Of a stretch of DNA of 64,000 bases, positions 1-7,176 are shown piece after piece. How positions within the stretch are numbered: position 1 is the first letter of the stretch; each line of letters opens with the position of its first letter. This stretch comes from Oceaniovalibus sp. ACAM 378. Lineage in GTDB: Bacteria > Pseudomonadota > Alphaproteobacteria > Rhodobacterales > Rhodobacteraceae. The translations under genes were made by a program, and so were the position numbers. Under the pieces are notes generated by a model. The model was not told the DNA's origin. It saw only the letters and a list, made by a program, of their open reading frames with translations, and made no database searches. The DNA lies in NCBI RefSeq assembly GCF_008085915.1, contig NZ_VSJK01000004.1, positions 1 to 64,000 of the forward strand, written 5' to 3'.

Positions 1-119
1 AGATAGCGGCGGAACTCCCAGGCGACGAAGCCGTGACTGTCCAGCCGCACCGATGATGAGATCGGGTATTCGGGCAGAGAAGAGGTATCAACCGGGATTA
101 GTGCAGCGGAGGCATTCAT
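1..119 (-). CDS. Unknown element protein, N-terminal 39 residues only
   Basis: The reading frame opens with ATG at 119 and runs off the left edge. Its ATGA overlaps the stop of the upstream HD-hydrolase gene, so the two are probably translationally coupled. The visible part contains YPISSSVRLDSHGF; a tyrosine-proline-rich start followed by RLDSH is, from memory, a recurring opening in phage-encoded hypothetical proteins of Rhodobacterales. The function is unknown and only the start can be seen. Confidence 0.65.
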   Translation of the reverse strand, partial: MNASAALIPVDTSSLPEYPISSSVRLDSHGFVAWEFRRY

Positions 120-640
120 GCGACATCTCCCCTGCCTGATCCGTCGACCAGCCGCGCAACCGAATTGTAGCAATCCAGAGCGTAGGCCGTGGCTAACAGC
201 CACCCTCGCGCCTCGGGCCAACCATCGCCGCTCATCACCCATGGCCCATGATGCGCCGCCCACTGAAACGCGTCGAGACGGTCAGCGAACCGCAGCCAGA
301 GCTGGTCGGAATCAGTCAAACTAGCGCCACTATCTGGGCCAGCCGCACCAGACCACAGACGGCGGCGCTCGGCCTCTTCGGCAACCTCCAACCACTCAGC
401 CAGTTCAGGCGTGGAATCTTTCGCGGGCGCAGGAACGTCGCCTACCGCGCTCTCGCCGTCATCATGGATCAGCGCGTGGCACAGCAGGGATACTGAAGGC
501 GACGGATGCAGCGCGATCAGGATCCGAGCGACCCGTGCGCTGTGCCCGTCGATCCGATCGCCTGTGGTGGCCAGATCGGGATTGGTATGCCAGCGAAGAA
601 CACAGCCCGCACGAAAGATCGCCTTGAGGTCCATCATCAT
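116..640 (-). CDS. HD-domain hydrolase, YfdR/YfbR-like (probable nucleotidase)
   Basis: This 174-residue protein has an HD-superfamily metal site: His33 in DGHSAR, then His59-Asp60 in LIHDDGES, followed by GDVPAPAK. The HD-x2-E-x3-GD-x-P-P-K pattern is typical of YfbR-type 5'-deoxynucleotidases and of the prophage protein YfdR of Escherichia coli. The likely role is hydrolysis of nucleotides during element replication, but the substrate cannot be read from sequence. It overlaps the methyltransferase upstream and the unknown gene downstream by 4 bp each, so it sits inside one leftward operon. A DUF2303/YfdQ-like gene also occurs in this element. Confidence 0.7.
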   Translation of the reverse strand: MMMDLKAIFRAGCVLRWHTNPDLATTGDRIDGHSARVARILIALHPSPSVSLLCHALIHDDGESAVGDVPAPAKDSTPELAEWLEVAEEAERRRLWSGAAGPDSGASLTDSDQLWLRFADRLDAFQWAAHHGPWVMSGDGWPEARGWLLATAYALDCYNSVARLVDGSGRGDVA

Positions 641-1380
641 ACGCTCCCATATCCAAGCTCAGCGCCGACGCAGAGGGCACTTTCCAGTCGCGCACAGGCC
701 ACGTCGAACCATTTGCGTTCCAGCTCAATCCCCACGGCCCGCCGGCCAAGTGCGGCGGCGGCCAACAGCGTCGATCCCGAACCCGCGAAAGGATCGAGAA
801 CCAGACCCCCCGGCGGGCAGGAATTGGCGATGTAATGCTGCATCAGCGCGACCGGCTTTTCAGTTTTATGACCGGACGTGCGCGCGGCGTTCAGTGTGAA
901 CAGCTGCTTTGATCCGCAATCGGCGATGCCCTGCGGTGCCGCGAGCCCCTTGAACAGATAGAGCGTGAACTCGCAGTTCTTCATGTACCAGCGGTTGCGC
1001 GTGGCGCGGATCTTGTCCCAGACCAGCAGGTTGTGAAACGCGAACCCGGCGCCGGTGAACGCGGCATGGGCAGCCCAGACGTTTTTGTCGTTTGCCATGA
1101 TGTAACAATCGGCATCGTCAGCGCAGGCCCGGAAGATCGGTCCGCCCATGTGGTGCCAGGGCACGCTCGGCATCAGATCGCCGCTGTTGTCATAGACATC
1201 TTGCGAGAACAGCCCGCCCATCACTTCGGTGGCATTGCCGCCCGAGGTCAGCGGATAAGGCGGATCGCTGACCACGCAATCGGCGCGCATCCGCCCCAGC
1301 TCAGGCAGCACTTCCCGCATATCGCCCAGATACAGCGTGACATCGCCAATCACGGCATGATCGACGATGCCGCCCATCAC
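637..1380 (-). CDS. Beta-class DNA methyltransferase (N4-cytosine or N6-adenine)
   Basis: The 247-residue protein carries motif IV DPPY at residues 39-42 and the SAM-binding motif I LDPFAGSGST at 195-204. DPPY before the FxGxG motif is the beta-class order of amino-methyltransferases. Catalysis would be SAM-dependent methylation of an exocyclic amine in DNA; DPPY more often marks N6-adenine enzymes. No restriction endonuclease is adjacent, so it is probably an orphan enzyme that protects or regulates element DNA. Its stop overlaps the HD gene and its start overlaps the preceding 101-residue gene, showing operon structure. The recognition sequence is not predictable. Confidence 0.85.
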   Translation of the reverse strand: MMGGIVDHAVIGDVTLYLGDMREVLPELGRMRADCVVSDPPYPLTSGGNATEVMGGLFSQDVYDNSGDLMPSVPWHHMGGPIFRACADDADCYIMANDKNVWAAHAAFTGAGFAFHNLLVWDKIRATRNRWYMKNCEFTLYLFKGLAAPQGIADCGSKQLFTLNAARTSGHKTEKPVALMQHYIANSCPPGGLVLDPFAGSGSTLLAAAALGRRAVGIELERKWFDVACARLESALCVGAELGYGSV

Positions 1381-1682
1381 GCCATCCCCCGCGGAACAGC
1401 CCGAACCGGAGTGCGCTCGCGCATCACCACCTCAAGCGCCTGTTTGCGACTATAGCGGGCCCGGGTCACCAGCAGCTTTACATCTGCGGCCTGCGCGACT
1501 GTCAGCCCCTGCGCTGCCAAACTGTCCTTCTGGACCTTGACCATTGCCCAACGACAAAAGGTCTGCAGCGGATCGCGCCCGATCTTGGTCTCTCGCGAAA
1601 TCTTCTCAAGGCACTCGCCCGCTGCGGCCATCGCGATGATCCGCTTCTGGACATCCAGCGGTATTTTCATACGACGGCTCAT
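1377..1682 (-). CDS. Unknown 101-residue element protein, possible HTH
   Basis: This is a small basic protein coupled by ATGA overlaps to the methyltransferase downstream and to the 132-residue gene upstream. Residues about 5-45 (IPLDVQKRII ... ISRETKIGRDPLQTF) read like a helix-turn-helix with a short recognition segment, which would suit a terminase-small-subunit-like or regulatory DNA-binding protein, but I do not recognise a family. Position inside the early leftward operon supports an accessory role in element replication or regulation. Confidence 0.6.
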   Translation of the reverse strand: MSRRMKIPLDVQKRIIAMAAAGECLEKISRETKIGRDPLQTFCRWAMVKVQKDSLAAQGLTVAQAADVKLLVTRARYSRKQALEVVMRERTPVRAVPRGMA

Positions 1683-2077
1683 TCCGCGCCCTGCCCCAGA
1701 GATATTCGCGCGACGGCCACGGCCGCACCCCGGCCCTTGCGGGCGTTTGTCACGTTGCCCAGGCTGATGCCGCGGATATCGGGAACCCCCTGCGCCAAAC
1801 GCTCACAGAATGCGTCATGCTCCAGTCCCAGCATGTCGAAAATCGCGCGGCATTCCCGCCCTTGCAGCCAGCTCAAAGCCCGCTCGCGTTCAAACTGGCG
1901 CTTGCGCCCCTTGAGGTCAGTGCGCCCGGTCATCGTGCTGACCGGACTTGCCACATGCAGTTCGGCCAAGACCCGCGCACACCACAATCGGCGGCAGGCG
2001 ACGGGATCGATGTCGCTGTCGTCATAGACCGGGCGCGCAGGACCATCGGAAACGAGAACGGGATAATGGGTTGTCAT
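1679..2077 (-). CDS. Unknown 132-residue element protein
   Basis: A charged soluble protein with no signal peptide or membrane segment and no recognised motif. The middle is rich in arginine (RKRQFERERALSWLQG). It overlaps both neighbours by 4 bp, so the frame and start are supported by operon architecture rather than by a family match. It could be a DNA-associated accessory protein; I cannot assign a function. Confidence 0.6.
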   Translation of the reverse strand: MTTHYPVLVSDGPARPVYDDSDIDPVACRRLWCARVLAELHVASPVSTMTGRTDLKGRKRQFERERALSWLQGRECRAIFDMLGLEHDAFCERLAQGVPDIRGISLGNVTNARKGRGAAVAVARISLGQGAE

Positions 2078-2298
2078 TTCGCCCCCTTGACGCGACGGAA
2101 AAACTTTTCTCTCTGTTGCTTGAACCGGGCGGCCCTGTGGAAATCCTCGTAACTTGACGCCCGCGCATAGGTCGCGCGAAACCGCCGGTCATAATACCGA
2201 GCTGCCATCCGCCAGCAGGCCAGTCGGATCAGCCGCAATCTGTGCCAGGGAGCGAGAACAACGAACTCGGGGATATCGACACGCCGATGGCGCGTCAT
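2074..2298 (-). CDS. Unknown 74-residue basic protein
   Basis: This is a very basic, arginine- and aromatic-rich small protein (for example RLIRLACWRMAARYYDRRFR). It overlaps both the upstream 123-residue gene and the downstream 132-residue gene by 4 bp. The composition would suit nucleic-acid binding, but there is no recognisable domain. Confidence 0.55.
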   Translation of the reverse strand: MTRHRRVDIPEFVVLAPWHRLRLIRLACWRMAARYYDRRFRATYARASSYEDFHRAARFKQQREKFFRRVKGAK

Positions 2299-2666
2299 GG
2301 CGCCCCACCATAAATCAGGTCCAGAACCGCCTCACCTCCGGCCATCATCAGCACCGGCAGGTAATACCGGAACGATGGCGCATTATCTGTGCTCAACCAG
2401 TTGCGCACCGTCTTCGGGTGCACAGGCCGGTCTTCGGTTGTCAGTTGCCCCGCGACCAGTGCAGCCAGATCAGCCTCGGATCGTGCTTCGGGAAACGCGC
2501 GCCAAAGCAGCGCGGCGAACATCCGGCGCTGCTCATCTTCCGCGACGACAGTTTTTTTCATCCGTCGCGATTTTGGATAAGACTTTTCCACTCTCGATGC
2601 TCCATGCTTGACCTGTGAGGGATCGTTTGGAGCAACAAAGGACAGGAGATGGGGTGCGGCGGTCAT
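2295..2666 (-). CDS. Small DNA-binding-type element protein
   Basis: This 123-residue protein has a C-terminal half containing VHPKTVRNWLS, which reads as the second and third helices of a helix-turn-helix, followed by a hydrophobic stretch (YYLPVLMMAGG). It is the second gene of the leftward early operon, directly after the Cro-like gene and overlapping it by 4 bp. A second N-terminal methionine (residue 36, MKKTVVAEDE) could be the true start. It is plausibly a regulator of the lytic/lysogenic decision or of replication. Confidence 0.55.
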   Translation of the reverse strand: MTAAPHLLSFVAPNDPSQVKHGASRVEKSYPKSRRMKKTVVAEDEQRRMFAALLWRAFPEARSEADLAALVAGQLTTEDRPVHPKTVRNWLSTDNAPSFRYYLPVLMMAGGEAVLDLIYGGAP

Positions 2667-2869
2667 GCTGCATCCCGTTTCTGTTCGGGCGGATTGGCCG
2701 CCATAAAGGCGCGGAGCCGGTCAACAGATGCCATAGTCGGACTGGACGCGCGGGCCTTCCAGCCCGCCCATTGGCCCCATCCCGCTCCAATGGCATCGCG
2801 CAGGACCTTCTGCGGAAGTTTGTCGACAGAGGCCGCATAGGCCTCGATTTCGCGGATCAGGTTTTCCAT
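2663..2869 (-). CDS. Cro-like HTH protein, first gene of the leftward operon
   Basis: This 68-residue protein has PQKVLRDAIGAGWGQWAGWK followed by SPTMASVDRLRAF, which fits a small lambda-Cro/CI-type helix-turn-helix. It is transcribed divergently from the S24 repressor and separated from it by 88 bp holding two operator palindromes, the classical cro/cI arrangement. The start lies only about 7 bp beyond a plausible -10 box and has no Shine-Dalgarno sequence, so the mRNA may be leaderless. The Cro assignment comes from position and helix pattern, not from a clear family match. Confidence 0.6.
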   Translation of the reverse strand: MENLIREIEAYAASVDKLPQKVLRDAIGAGWGQWAGWKARASSPTMASVDRLRAFMAANPPEQKRDAA

Positions 2870-2876
2870 GCCAATC

Positions 2877-2906
2877 AGTATTGGTGAAACTTCCCCAAAA
2901 CTTCAA
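2877..2906 (-). promoter_or_regulatory. Promoter for the leftward (cro-like) operon
   Basis: On the minus strand a -35 TTGAAG (2906-2901) is followed by an 18-bp spacer and a -10 AATACT (2882-2877). The operator palindrome at 2883-2896 lies entirely in the spacer, so repressor bound there would block RNA polymerase. The predicted start is about 2870, at the ATG itself. Confidence 0.5.
2883..2896. promoter_or_regulatory. Repressor operator 1 (GGTGAAACTTCCCC)
   Basis: A 14-bp hyphenated palindrome with half sites GGTGAA and TTCCCC and a 2-bp centre. The same sequence occurs in inverted orientation at 4867-4880. It lies within the leftward promoter between the divergent cro-like and repressor genes. 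Confidence 0.7.
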
Positions 2907-2920
2907 GGGGAAACTTCCCG
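2907..2920. promoter_or_regulatory. Repressor operator 2 (GGGGAAACTTCCCG)
   Basis: Second copy of the palindrome, 24 bp from operator 1 start to start, with half sites GGGGAA and TTCCCG. It covers the region just upstream of the leftward -35 box and toward the repressor gene, a position suited to repressor autoregulation. Confidence 0.65.
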
Positions 2921-2957
2921 GTTCCATGCAAACAGGTGCACATTGCATAAGCCTGTT

Positions 2958-3626
2958 ATGGATAAGCACGTTGATCCCTTTGTCGAAGGGCTACTTCGAG
3001 TAATGGCCGCTCGAAAATTAAAGGCTTCCCCGCTGTCCAAGGCGGCAGGCCTTGGCGAGTCGTTCATCCGCGACCTTGCGTCCAATCCCGACAGCTCACC
3101 GAAAATATCCAATGCTCAAAAATTGGCCGATACTTTAGGATTATCGATCGACGACATCATTGCCGCAGGGACCACCTACAACGACCACCGCAGCCCCATT
3201 GCTGTTGTCGGACATGTCGGCGCTGGAGCCCGCGTCCCGCTATCCGACAGCTACGCCAAGGGCGATGGCCATTATCACGTCGTCTGCCCGCCACAGCTTT
3301 CACCCAAAGGTCTGGCCTGCGTAGAAATCTGTGGCGACTCCATGGAGCCTGCCTATCTTGACGGCGACCTTCTTTTCTATTCCCGGCCCTCGATGGGTGT
3401 TCCTTCCGAAGCAGTGGGTGCGCGCTGCATCGTCGAAGACGAAAAGGGCATGGCATGGGTCAAACTGGTGCGCCGCCGCGAAGGACAGCCCGAAGGTCTG
3501 TTCGATCTGGTCAGCTTCCACGCCGATCACCCACCAATGTATGATTGCGCGCTACACTGGGCTGCACCGATCCTGATGCATCAGCAAAGGGCATTTGCTG
3601 AACGCATCGAACCAGCGGGCGATTGA
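2958..3626 (+). CDS. LexA/CI-type repressor with S24 self-cleavage domain
   Basis: The 222-residue repressor has an N-terminal XRE-type helix-turn-helix (about residues 5-65, including LSKAAGLGESFIRDL) and a C-terminal S24 peptidase domain. The nucleophile is Ser128 in CGDSMEP and the general base Lys169 in WVKL. An Ala-Gly pair at residues 89-90 (GHVGAGAR) is a likely self-cleavage site, which would make the element inducible through RecA during DNA damage. ATG 2958 is chosen because an upstream in-frame start would place coding sequence over the operators and because family proteins begin just before the HTH. Its own -10 (CATAAG, 2946-2951) would give a leaderless mRNA. Confidence 0.85.
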   Translation: MDKHVDPFVEGLLRVMAARKLKASPLSKAAGLGESFIRDLASNPDSSPKISNAQKLADTLGLSIDDIIAAGTTYNDHRSPIAVVGHVGAGARVPLSDSYAKGDGHYHVVCPPQLSPKGLACVEICGDSMEPAYLDGDLLFYSRPSMGVPSEAVGARCIVEDEKGMAWVKLVRRREGQPEGLFDLVSFHADHPPMYDCALHWAAPILMHQQRAFAERIEPAGD

Positions 3627-3695
3627 ACAGCCGCGCTTGCCAGACCACTTTCCACCAACCTATGGTCGCTCCAGGGCTTTCAAAAAGGCAAAGAA

Positions 3696-3998
3696 ATGAT
3701 TAACGCACTGGTTGCATTCGCAAAATTCTTCCTCGTGGTCCAGGTGATCGTCGGGGGTTCGTTGTTTATCGGCCTGGTCTTGATATTGAGCCTCACAGGC
3801 ACTGTCACCATGTGGCAGATGATTGCCATGGCAGGCGGCGGAGTCGGCCTACTGGCCACTGCTGGCTTTGCTGCCGTCTTGTTCCAGATAAGCGACCGCC
3901 TTGCACAGCTCATTTCTCAAAACCAGACGGGGCCTCAGGCTCTACCTCGCCAAAGTGGCACTTCACGCCGAGAACCCGCATTGCGCAGCGACCGTTGA
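3696..3998 (+). CDS. Small two-helix membrane protein, unknown
   Basis: This 100-residue protein has two hydrophobic segments (about residues 10-35 and 40-65: FFLVVQVIVGGSLFIGLVLI and MIAMAGGGVGLLATAGFAAV) and a polar C-terminal tail. It lies 69 bp after the repressor on the same strand, between the two operator pairs, where lambdoid phages keep exclusion and accessory genes. A superinfection-exclusion role is possible but only a guess; no family was recognised. Confidence 0.55.
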   Translation: MINALVAFAKFFLVVQVIVGGSLFIGLVLILSLTGTVTMWQMIAMAGGGVGLLATAGFAAVLFQISDRLAQLISQNQTGPQALPRQSGTSRREPALRSDR

Positions 3999-4028
3999 AA
4001 ACACGATAGATTTGCAAGGAAAGCATGA

Positions 4029-4163
4029 ATGGCCAAGAAACCTGCCGCCCCTCCTATTTTCAAACCCCCGAGCATCACCCGACCGAGCGTCCGGCCAGGC
4101 GGGGCCGGGGCCAGCGTCCAACCCAGCAGCACACCCACCACCGGTGGCAAGCCACCCAAGTGA
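4029..4163 (+). CDS. 44-residue Pro/Lys-rich small protein
   Basis: A short frame begins MAKKPAAPPIFKPPSITRP and ends GGKPPK. It has a good Shine-Dalgarno sequence AAGGA at 4016-4020, 8 bp before the ATG. The low-complexity, basic, proline-rich composition is consistent from end to end and differs from the two overlapping frames, supporting real translation. It has no recognised family. The small size and basic charge would suit an RNA- or protein-binding accessory peptide. Confidence 0.55.
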   Translation: MAKKPAAPPIFKPPSITRPSVRPGGAGASVQPSSTPTTGGKPPK

Positions 4164-4181
4164 CGGCGCACGCCAATCTAA

Positions 4182-4780
4182 TTATTTCAGCCGAATCTCA
4201 ATGCGCGCGATTTCGGATGGCGGCAGATAAGTCATACGGGCACCCCAGCCGTCGCTCAGAATCCCATCTCGCACCGTGAGCTTTCCATCTCCGACCACTT
4301 CTTCATCGACCGCCATAACGATACTGCCGTCACCACCAAGATATATTCCTTCCCATGGCGCATGCTTGAACGGCGCGCGATCCGTAAGGTACAGAATGTC
4401 GCCACCTCGAGTGTGCACAGTCAATTGAGTTACGGCACGACCCGATTGCAACAACCCGTCCCAAGCTGAGTGCACCCCATCCTCGCGATGAACTCCGGAT
4501 GCGCGCATTGCCAGAGCCAAACCTTGCGCCCCACCATCCGCCACAGGCAAGCACACGCAAGGCTAGTAAGCAGCGCCACGAGGCCCGCAGCAACGGTGCC
4601 CCACGCTTCGCCAAGGACGAACGCAACTGATGCGATAGAAGCGAAAACCAGCGAAATGAAAATTGCATCCCGCGCGAGATGCCCGCGACGGTAGCCGGCA
4701 TAGGCCGTGCAATACCCCAAATATCCTGCGGCCAGAGCCACCTGCACCGCCAGCGATTGGCCGAAAAATCCCAACTCCAC
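4182..4780 (-). pseudogene. Frameshifted two-part membrane protein gene
   Basis: Translation from GTG 4780, preceded by AAAGGA at good spacing, gives three hydrophobic segments (starting LGFFGQSLAVQVALAAGYLG) up to about 4535. From about 4530 a different frame continues with ASGVHREDGVHSAW, then TVHTRGGDILYL, and ends TYLPPSEIARIEIRLK. Both halves look like parts of one family of about 200-residue prophage-associated proteins (membrane N-terminus, soluble C-terminus), so one base appears to be missing near 4525-4535. A sequencing error, a real inactivating mutation or frameshifting during translation are all possible. I do not know the function. Confidence 0.6.
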
Positions 4781-4866
4781 GCCAATTCCTTTCAGTAAAA
4801 GCTCGCCACCTTTGCGCGCACAGCGGGAAACTACCACGTGATTCGCGCATCTGTCGACGGCACGAT

Positions 4867-4880
4867 GGGGAAGTTTCACC
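4867..4880. promoter_or_regulatory. Repressor operator 3 (GGGGAAGTTTCACC)
   Basis: Exact reverse complement of operator 1. It is paired with operator 4, 29 bp away start to start, upstream of the rightward operon. Confidence 0.7.
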
Positions 4881-4888
4881 TTTTTTTC

Positions 4889-4917
4889 TTGACGTGGTGA
4901 AAGTTCCCCATCATTAA
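4889..4917 (+). promoter_or_regulatory. Promoter of the rightward element operon, overlapped by an operator
   Basis: A -35 TTGACG at 4889-4894 is followed 17 bp later by a weak -10 CATTAA at 4912-4917. Operator 4 (4896-4909) fills the spacer, the same layout as at the leftward promoter, so the repressor should silence both operons together. Confidence 0.55.
4896..4909. promoter_or_regulatory. Repressor operator 4 (GGTGAAAGTTCCCC)
   Basis: Fourth copy of the palindrome, differing from operator 1 only at the second centre base. It lies between the -35 and -10 boxes of the rightward promoter. Confidence 0.65.
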
Positions 4918-4946
4918 TGATCTTCATCACTCGATGGAGAGACGAC

Positions 4947-5276
4947 ATGAACATTCTCACCCCGATCCATGCGGCCAGTCTTGTCGAACAGAACATCGCC
5001 GAGGCCATCGCGGATGACACCGGCGATCTGGTCGACAAGACGGCGCCCGCTTTCAATAGCAGCCGCGCGCAACTTCTCGGCCGCACGATCTGTGCCCTGA
5101 TCGCCCGCCTCCATGTGCTCGACCGCCCGGCGACCGAACAACTGCTGCTGTCCTATCTCGACCTGATCGCGCCGCAATCCTGCCTGACCCACGAAACCCT
5201 GACACAGGCGTTCGATGGCGCACTGGATGATCTCGCCCGCGCCGAAGCCCGCAAAGCCGCCGGAGATCCTGCATGA
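4947..5276 (+). CDS. Unknown 109-residue element protein
   Basis: This is the first gene of the rightward operon. ATG 4947 is chosen over an earlier ATG at 4917 because GGAGA lies 6 bp upstream and because 4917 falls within the promoter. It is a soluble, largely helical and acidic-to-neutral protein (for example QLLGRTICALIARLHVLDRP) with no recognised motif. It overlaps the next gene by 4 bp (ATGA). Confidence 0.6.
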   Translation: MNILTPIHAASLVEQNIAEAIADDTGDLVDKTAPAFNSSRAQLLGRTICALIARLHVLDRPATEQLLLSYLDLIAPQSCLTHETLTQAFDGALDDLARAEARKAAGDPA

Positions 5277-5503
5277 CACATCCGGTCGATCACTGCCCCG
5301 CCGGTCGCGCCGCCCACGCTTTTCGGTCCATGCCCCAAAGCCACTTCGATCGCGAAGCCACGGCCCGCAGCCGTCGCGCGCTTCTGAGCGGTATGATGAT
5401 CGCAATCGCCCTGTTGCTCGCCTTCGTCGCCGGAACCTTTGCCAGCCGCGCCATCGCCCAGGCAGCCCATGACGCAATCTGGGTCGAGCCGTTCCATGGC
5501 TGA
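5273..5503 (+). CDS. Single-pass membrane protein, 76 residues
   Basis: The N-terminal 38 residues are polar and basic. They are followed by one strong hydrophobic segment (about residues 40-62, MMIAIALLLAFVAGTFASRA) and a short tail. It is coupled by an ATGA overlap to the upstream gene. No lipobox or cleavable signal is evident, so it is probably an inner-membrane anchor protein of unknown role. Confidence 0.55.
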   Translation: MTHPVDHCPAGRAAHAFRSMPQSHFDREATARSRRALLSGMMIAIALLLAFVAGTFASRAIAQAAHDAIWVEPFHG

Positions 5504-5594
5504 CCCGGCCAACCCGTTGCCACACGCGCGGAGGCTCCTTCCTCCCGCCCCGGGCGCACCTGCGGGCGGCACTCCCCTGCCGCCCACCCTTTAA
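5496..5594 (+). CDS. Possible 32-residue Pro-rich peptide
   Basis: A short frame overlaps the end of the membrane protein gene (ATGGCTGA) and would be translated by coupling. It reads MADPANPLPHARRLLPPAP and ends in PTL. There is no good Shine-Dalgarno sequence. GC-rich DNA readily gives proline/alanine-rich spurious frames, so this is only a candidate. Confidence 0.25.
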   Translation: MADPANPLPHARRLLPPAPGAPAGGTPLPPTL

Positions 5595-5628
5595 CACCGC
5601 GCGCAGGGCATCCCGCCCAACGCGCCAA

Positions 5629-5667
5629 GGGGCGCCCACCGCTCACGAAATACCCCCCGGGCGCCCC
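5629..5667 (+). other. GC-rich inverted repeat
   Basis: Nine-base arms GGGGCGCCC (5629-5637) and GGGCGCCCC (5659-5667) with a 21-base loop lie in the gap before the next gene. There is no T-run after it, so it is not a clear terminator; it may stabilise or segment the operon mRNA. Confidence 0.3.
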
Positions 5668-5690
5668 GCAATCCTTCGAAAGGACCAACA

Positions 5691-6089
5691 GTGAACAGCC
5701 CCATGATCCACGATCCCTACAAGATGCGCACGGTCGAACAGATTCTCGCACTGTTTGACGGTGGCGACTTTCTTGAAAAATTGCTGGCCGATCACCGGCA
5801 ACTGCAGATCGATCTGATGGACCACCGCGCCGAACACGGCGGAAAGACCGAAGGGTCTATGACGATCAAGATCCAATATGCGCTCGGCAAACAGGGTGAC
5901 GTTGCCATGGGCGCTCAGGCTGATTTCAAATCGCCCAAAAAGCCGCCCAGCAGCGCCGCCGCCTTCATCAACGAGAACGGCGATCTGACCCTGTACAGCC
6001 CGTTGCTGGCCCGCATGCAGCACCCGGTCCGCGACACCGCCGAGTCTGCGCACGACCCCGATACCGGCGAAGTGCGCGACGCCATCTGA
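5691..6089 (+). CDS. Unknown 132-residue element protein
   Basis: GTG 5691 is preferred because AAAGGA lies 6 bp upstream; an ATG four codons later is the alternative. The protein is soluble and contains EQILALFDGGDFLEKLL and a central Lys/Pro-rich loop (KSPKKPPSSAAA). It directly precedes the DUF2303 gene with a 32-bp gap and probably works with it. I do not recognise a family. Confidence 0.6.
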   Translation: MNSPMIHDPYKMRTVEQILALFDGGDFLEKLLADHRQLQIDLMDHRAEHGGKTEGSMTIKIQYALGKQGDVAMGAQADFKSPKKPPSSAAAFINENGDLTLYSPLLARMQHPVRDTAESAHDPDTGEVRDAI

Positions 6090-6121
6090 TCCATCCACGA
6101 CCGCGAAGAAGGAACACTCGC

Positions 6122-7117
6122 ATGAAAGACGACAATCTCATCATCGGCCCGATGGAAAACCCCGGACAGACTGTCCAGAAACTGATGACCGAACTGGGCA
6201 CGGTCGACTCAGTGCCCGATATCGACATTGGCGATATCGACACTGCGTGGCTGGTGTCCGTTCCCGAAGGTCGCAAGATCGAGAACCTTACCAGCTTGCG
6301 CATCGCCGCCGCTGAATACTTCGCACCCCAGCGCCGTCGTGGCACCGCGCGCCTTGCCGATCTGCAGAGCCTGATTGACTGGACCAACCGGTTCAAAGGC
6401 GAAAACTCTGCACTCTACGCCAATCCCGACATGGAACGCCCGACGCTGGAATGCATCGCTGATTACCACGCCGAAGGCCCGGGAGTGCCATTCGGCAACG
6501 ACACCACCGCACGCCATTGCGCCCATCGGGGTCGATATGCCTTTCCGCTGTCGAAGGAATGGAAGCGCTGGATGGCGATCTCGGGCAAACCGCTCGACAA
6601 GGACGAAATGGGCGAGTTCATCGAAGCCAACGCCAAGGATGTTATGGATCCGACCCCGGCCCTGCTGAAGCTGGAAGACGCCGACAGCAATCAGTCGTGG
6701 GAAACCCGCCTGATCCAGACTGCCCGCCACATCGAAGGGCGCTACGGGCAGTTGGGCCAACTGCTGGCGATGTCACGTCAGTTTCAGGTCTATGAAACCA
6801 GCAACCTTGCCGTGACCAGCAACCGTGACACCGGCGAATCCTCGATCCAGTTCTTGAACGAACACAACGACAAGGACGGCGCGCCGATCAAGATCCCCAA
6901 TCTGATCATCATCGGCATTCCCGTTTTCGAGAATGGCGCCGCATACCGGATGCCGGTTCGGTTTCGCTATCGCAAGTCCGGCAGCGCCGTGAAGTTCATC
7001 ATGTCGATTTACAGCCCCGAAAAAGCGTTCGATGCCGCCTTCGACGAAGCGCTGACCACCGCGCGCGATGGAACTGAACTACCACTGTTCCTCGGCCAAC
7101 CCGAAACCAACACCTGA
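6122..7117 (+). CDS. DUF2303 family protein (YfdQ-like)
   Basis: This 331-residue protein matches my recollection of the DUF2303/YfdQ prophage family. It has a central LADLQSLIDWTNRFK, an HRGRYAFPLSKEWKRW segment after a short insertion, and a long beta-rich C-terminus. YfdQ is a prophage protein of Escherichia coli CPS-53 whose biochemical role is unknown. It is full-length, has no signal or membrane segment, and sits mid-operon between an unknown gene and a 49-residue gene. A role in element DNA metabolism is suggested by position only. Confidence 0.75.
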   Translation: MKDDNLIIGPMENPGQTVQKLMTELGTVDSVPDIDIGDIDTAWLVSVPEGRKIENLTSLRIAAAEYFAPQRRRGTARLADLQSLIDWTNRFKGENSALYANPDMERPTLECIADYHAEGPGVPFGNDTTARHCAHRGRYAFPLSKEWKRWMAISGKPLDKDEMGEFIEANAKDVMDPTPALLKLEDADSNQSWETRLIQTARHIEGRYGQLGQLLAMSRQFQVYETSNLAVTSNRDTGESSIQFLNEHNDKDGAPIKIPNLIIIGIPVFENGAAYRMPVRFRYRKSGSAVKFIMSIYSPEKAFDAAFDEALTTARDGTELPLFLGQPETNT

Positions 7118-7176
7118 CCTGCAGCCTCTTTCTGGTCCCTGCGCGCAGGGGCCAGCGACGGACTGCAGGAGGAAAT

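Noticed and set aside
2868-2957. Repressor start at 2868
   Set aside because: It would translate through both operators and add residues unlike the family; ATG 2958 opens just before the HTH.
4430-5086. A single 218-residue gene starting at 5086
   Set aside because: The first 100 codons overlap the rightward promoter and operators and the 4947 gene; the protein-like part starts at GTG 4780.
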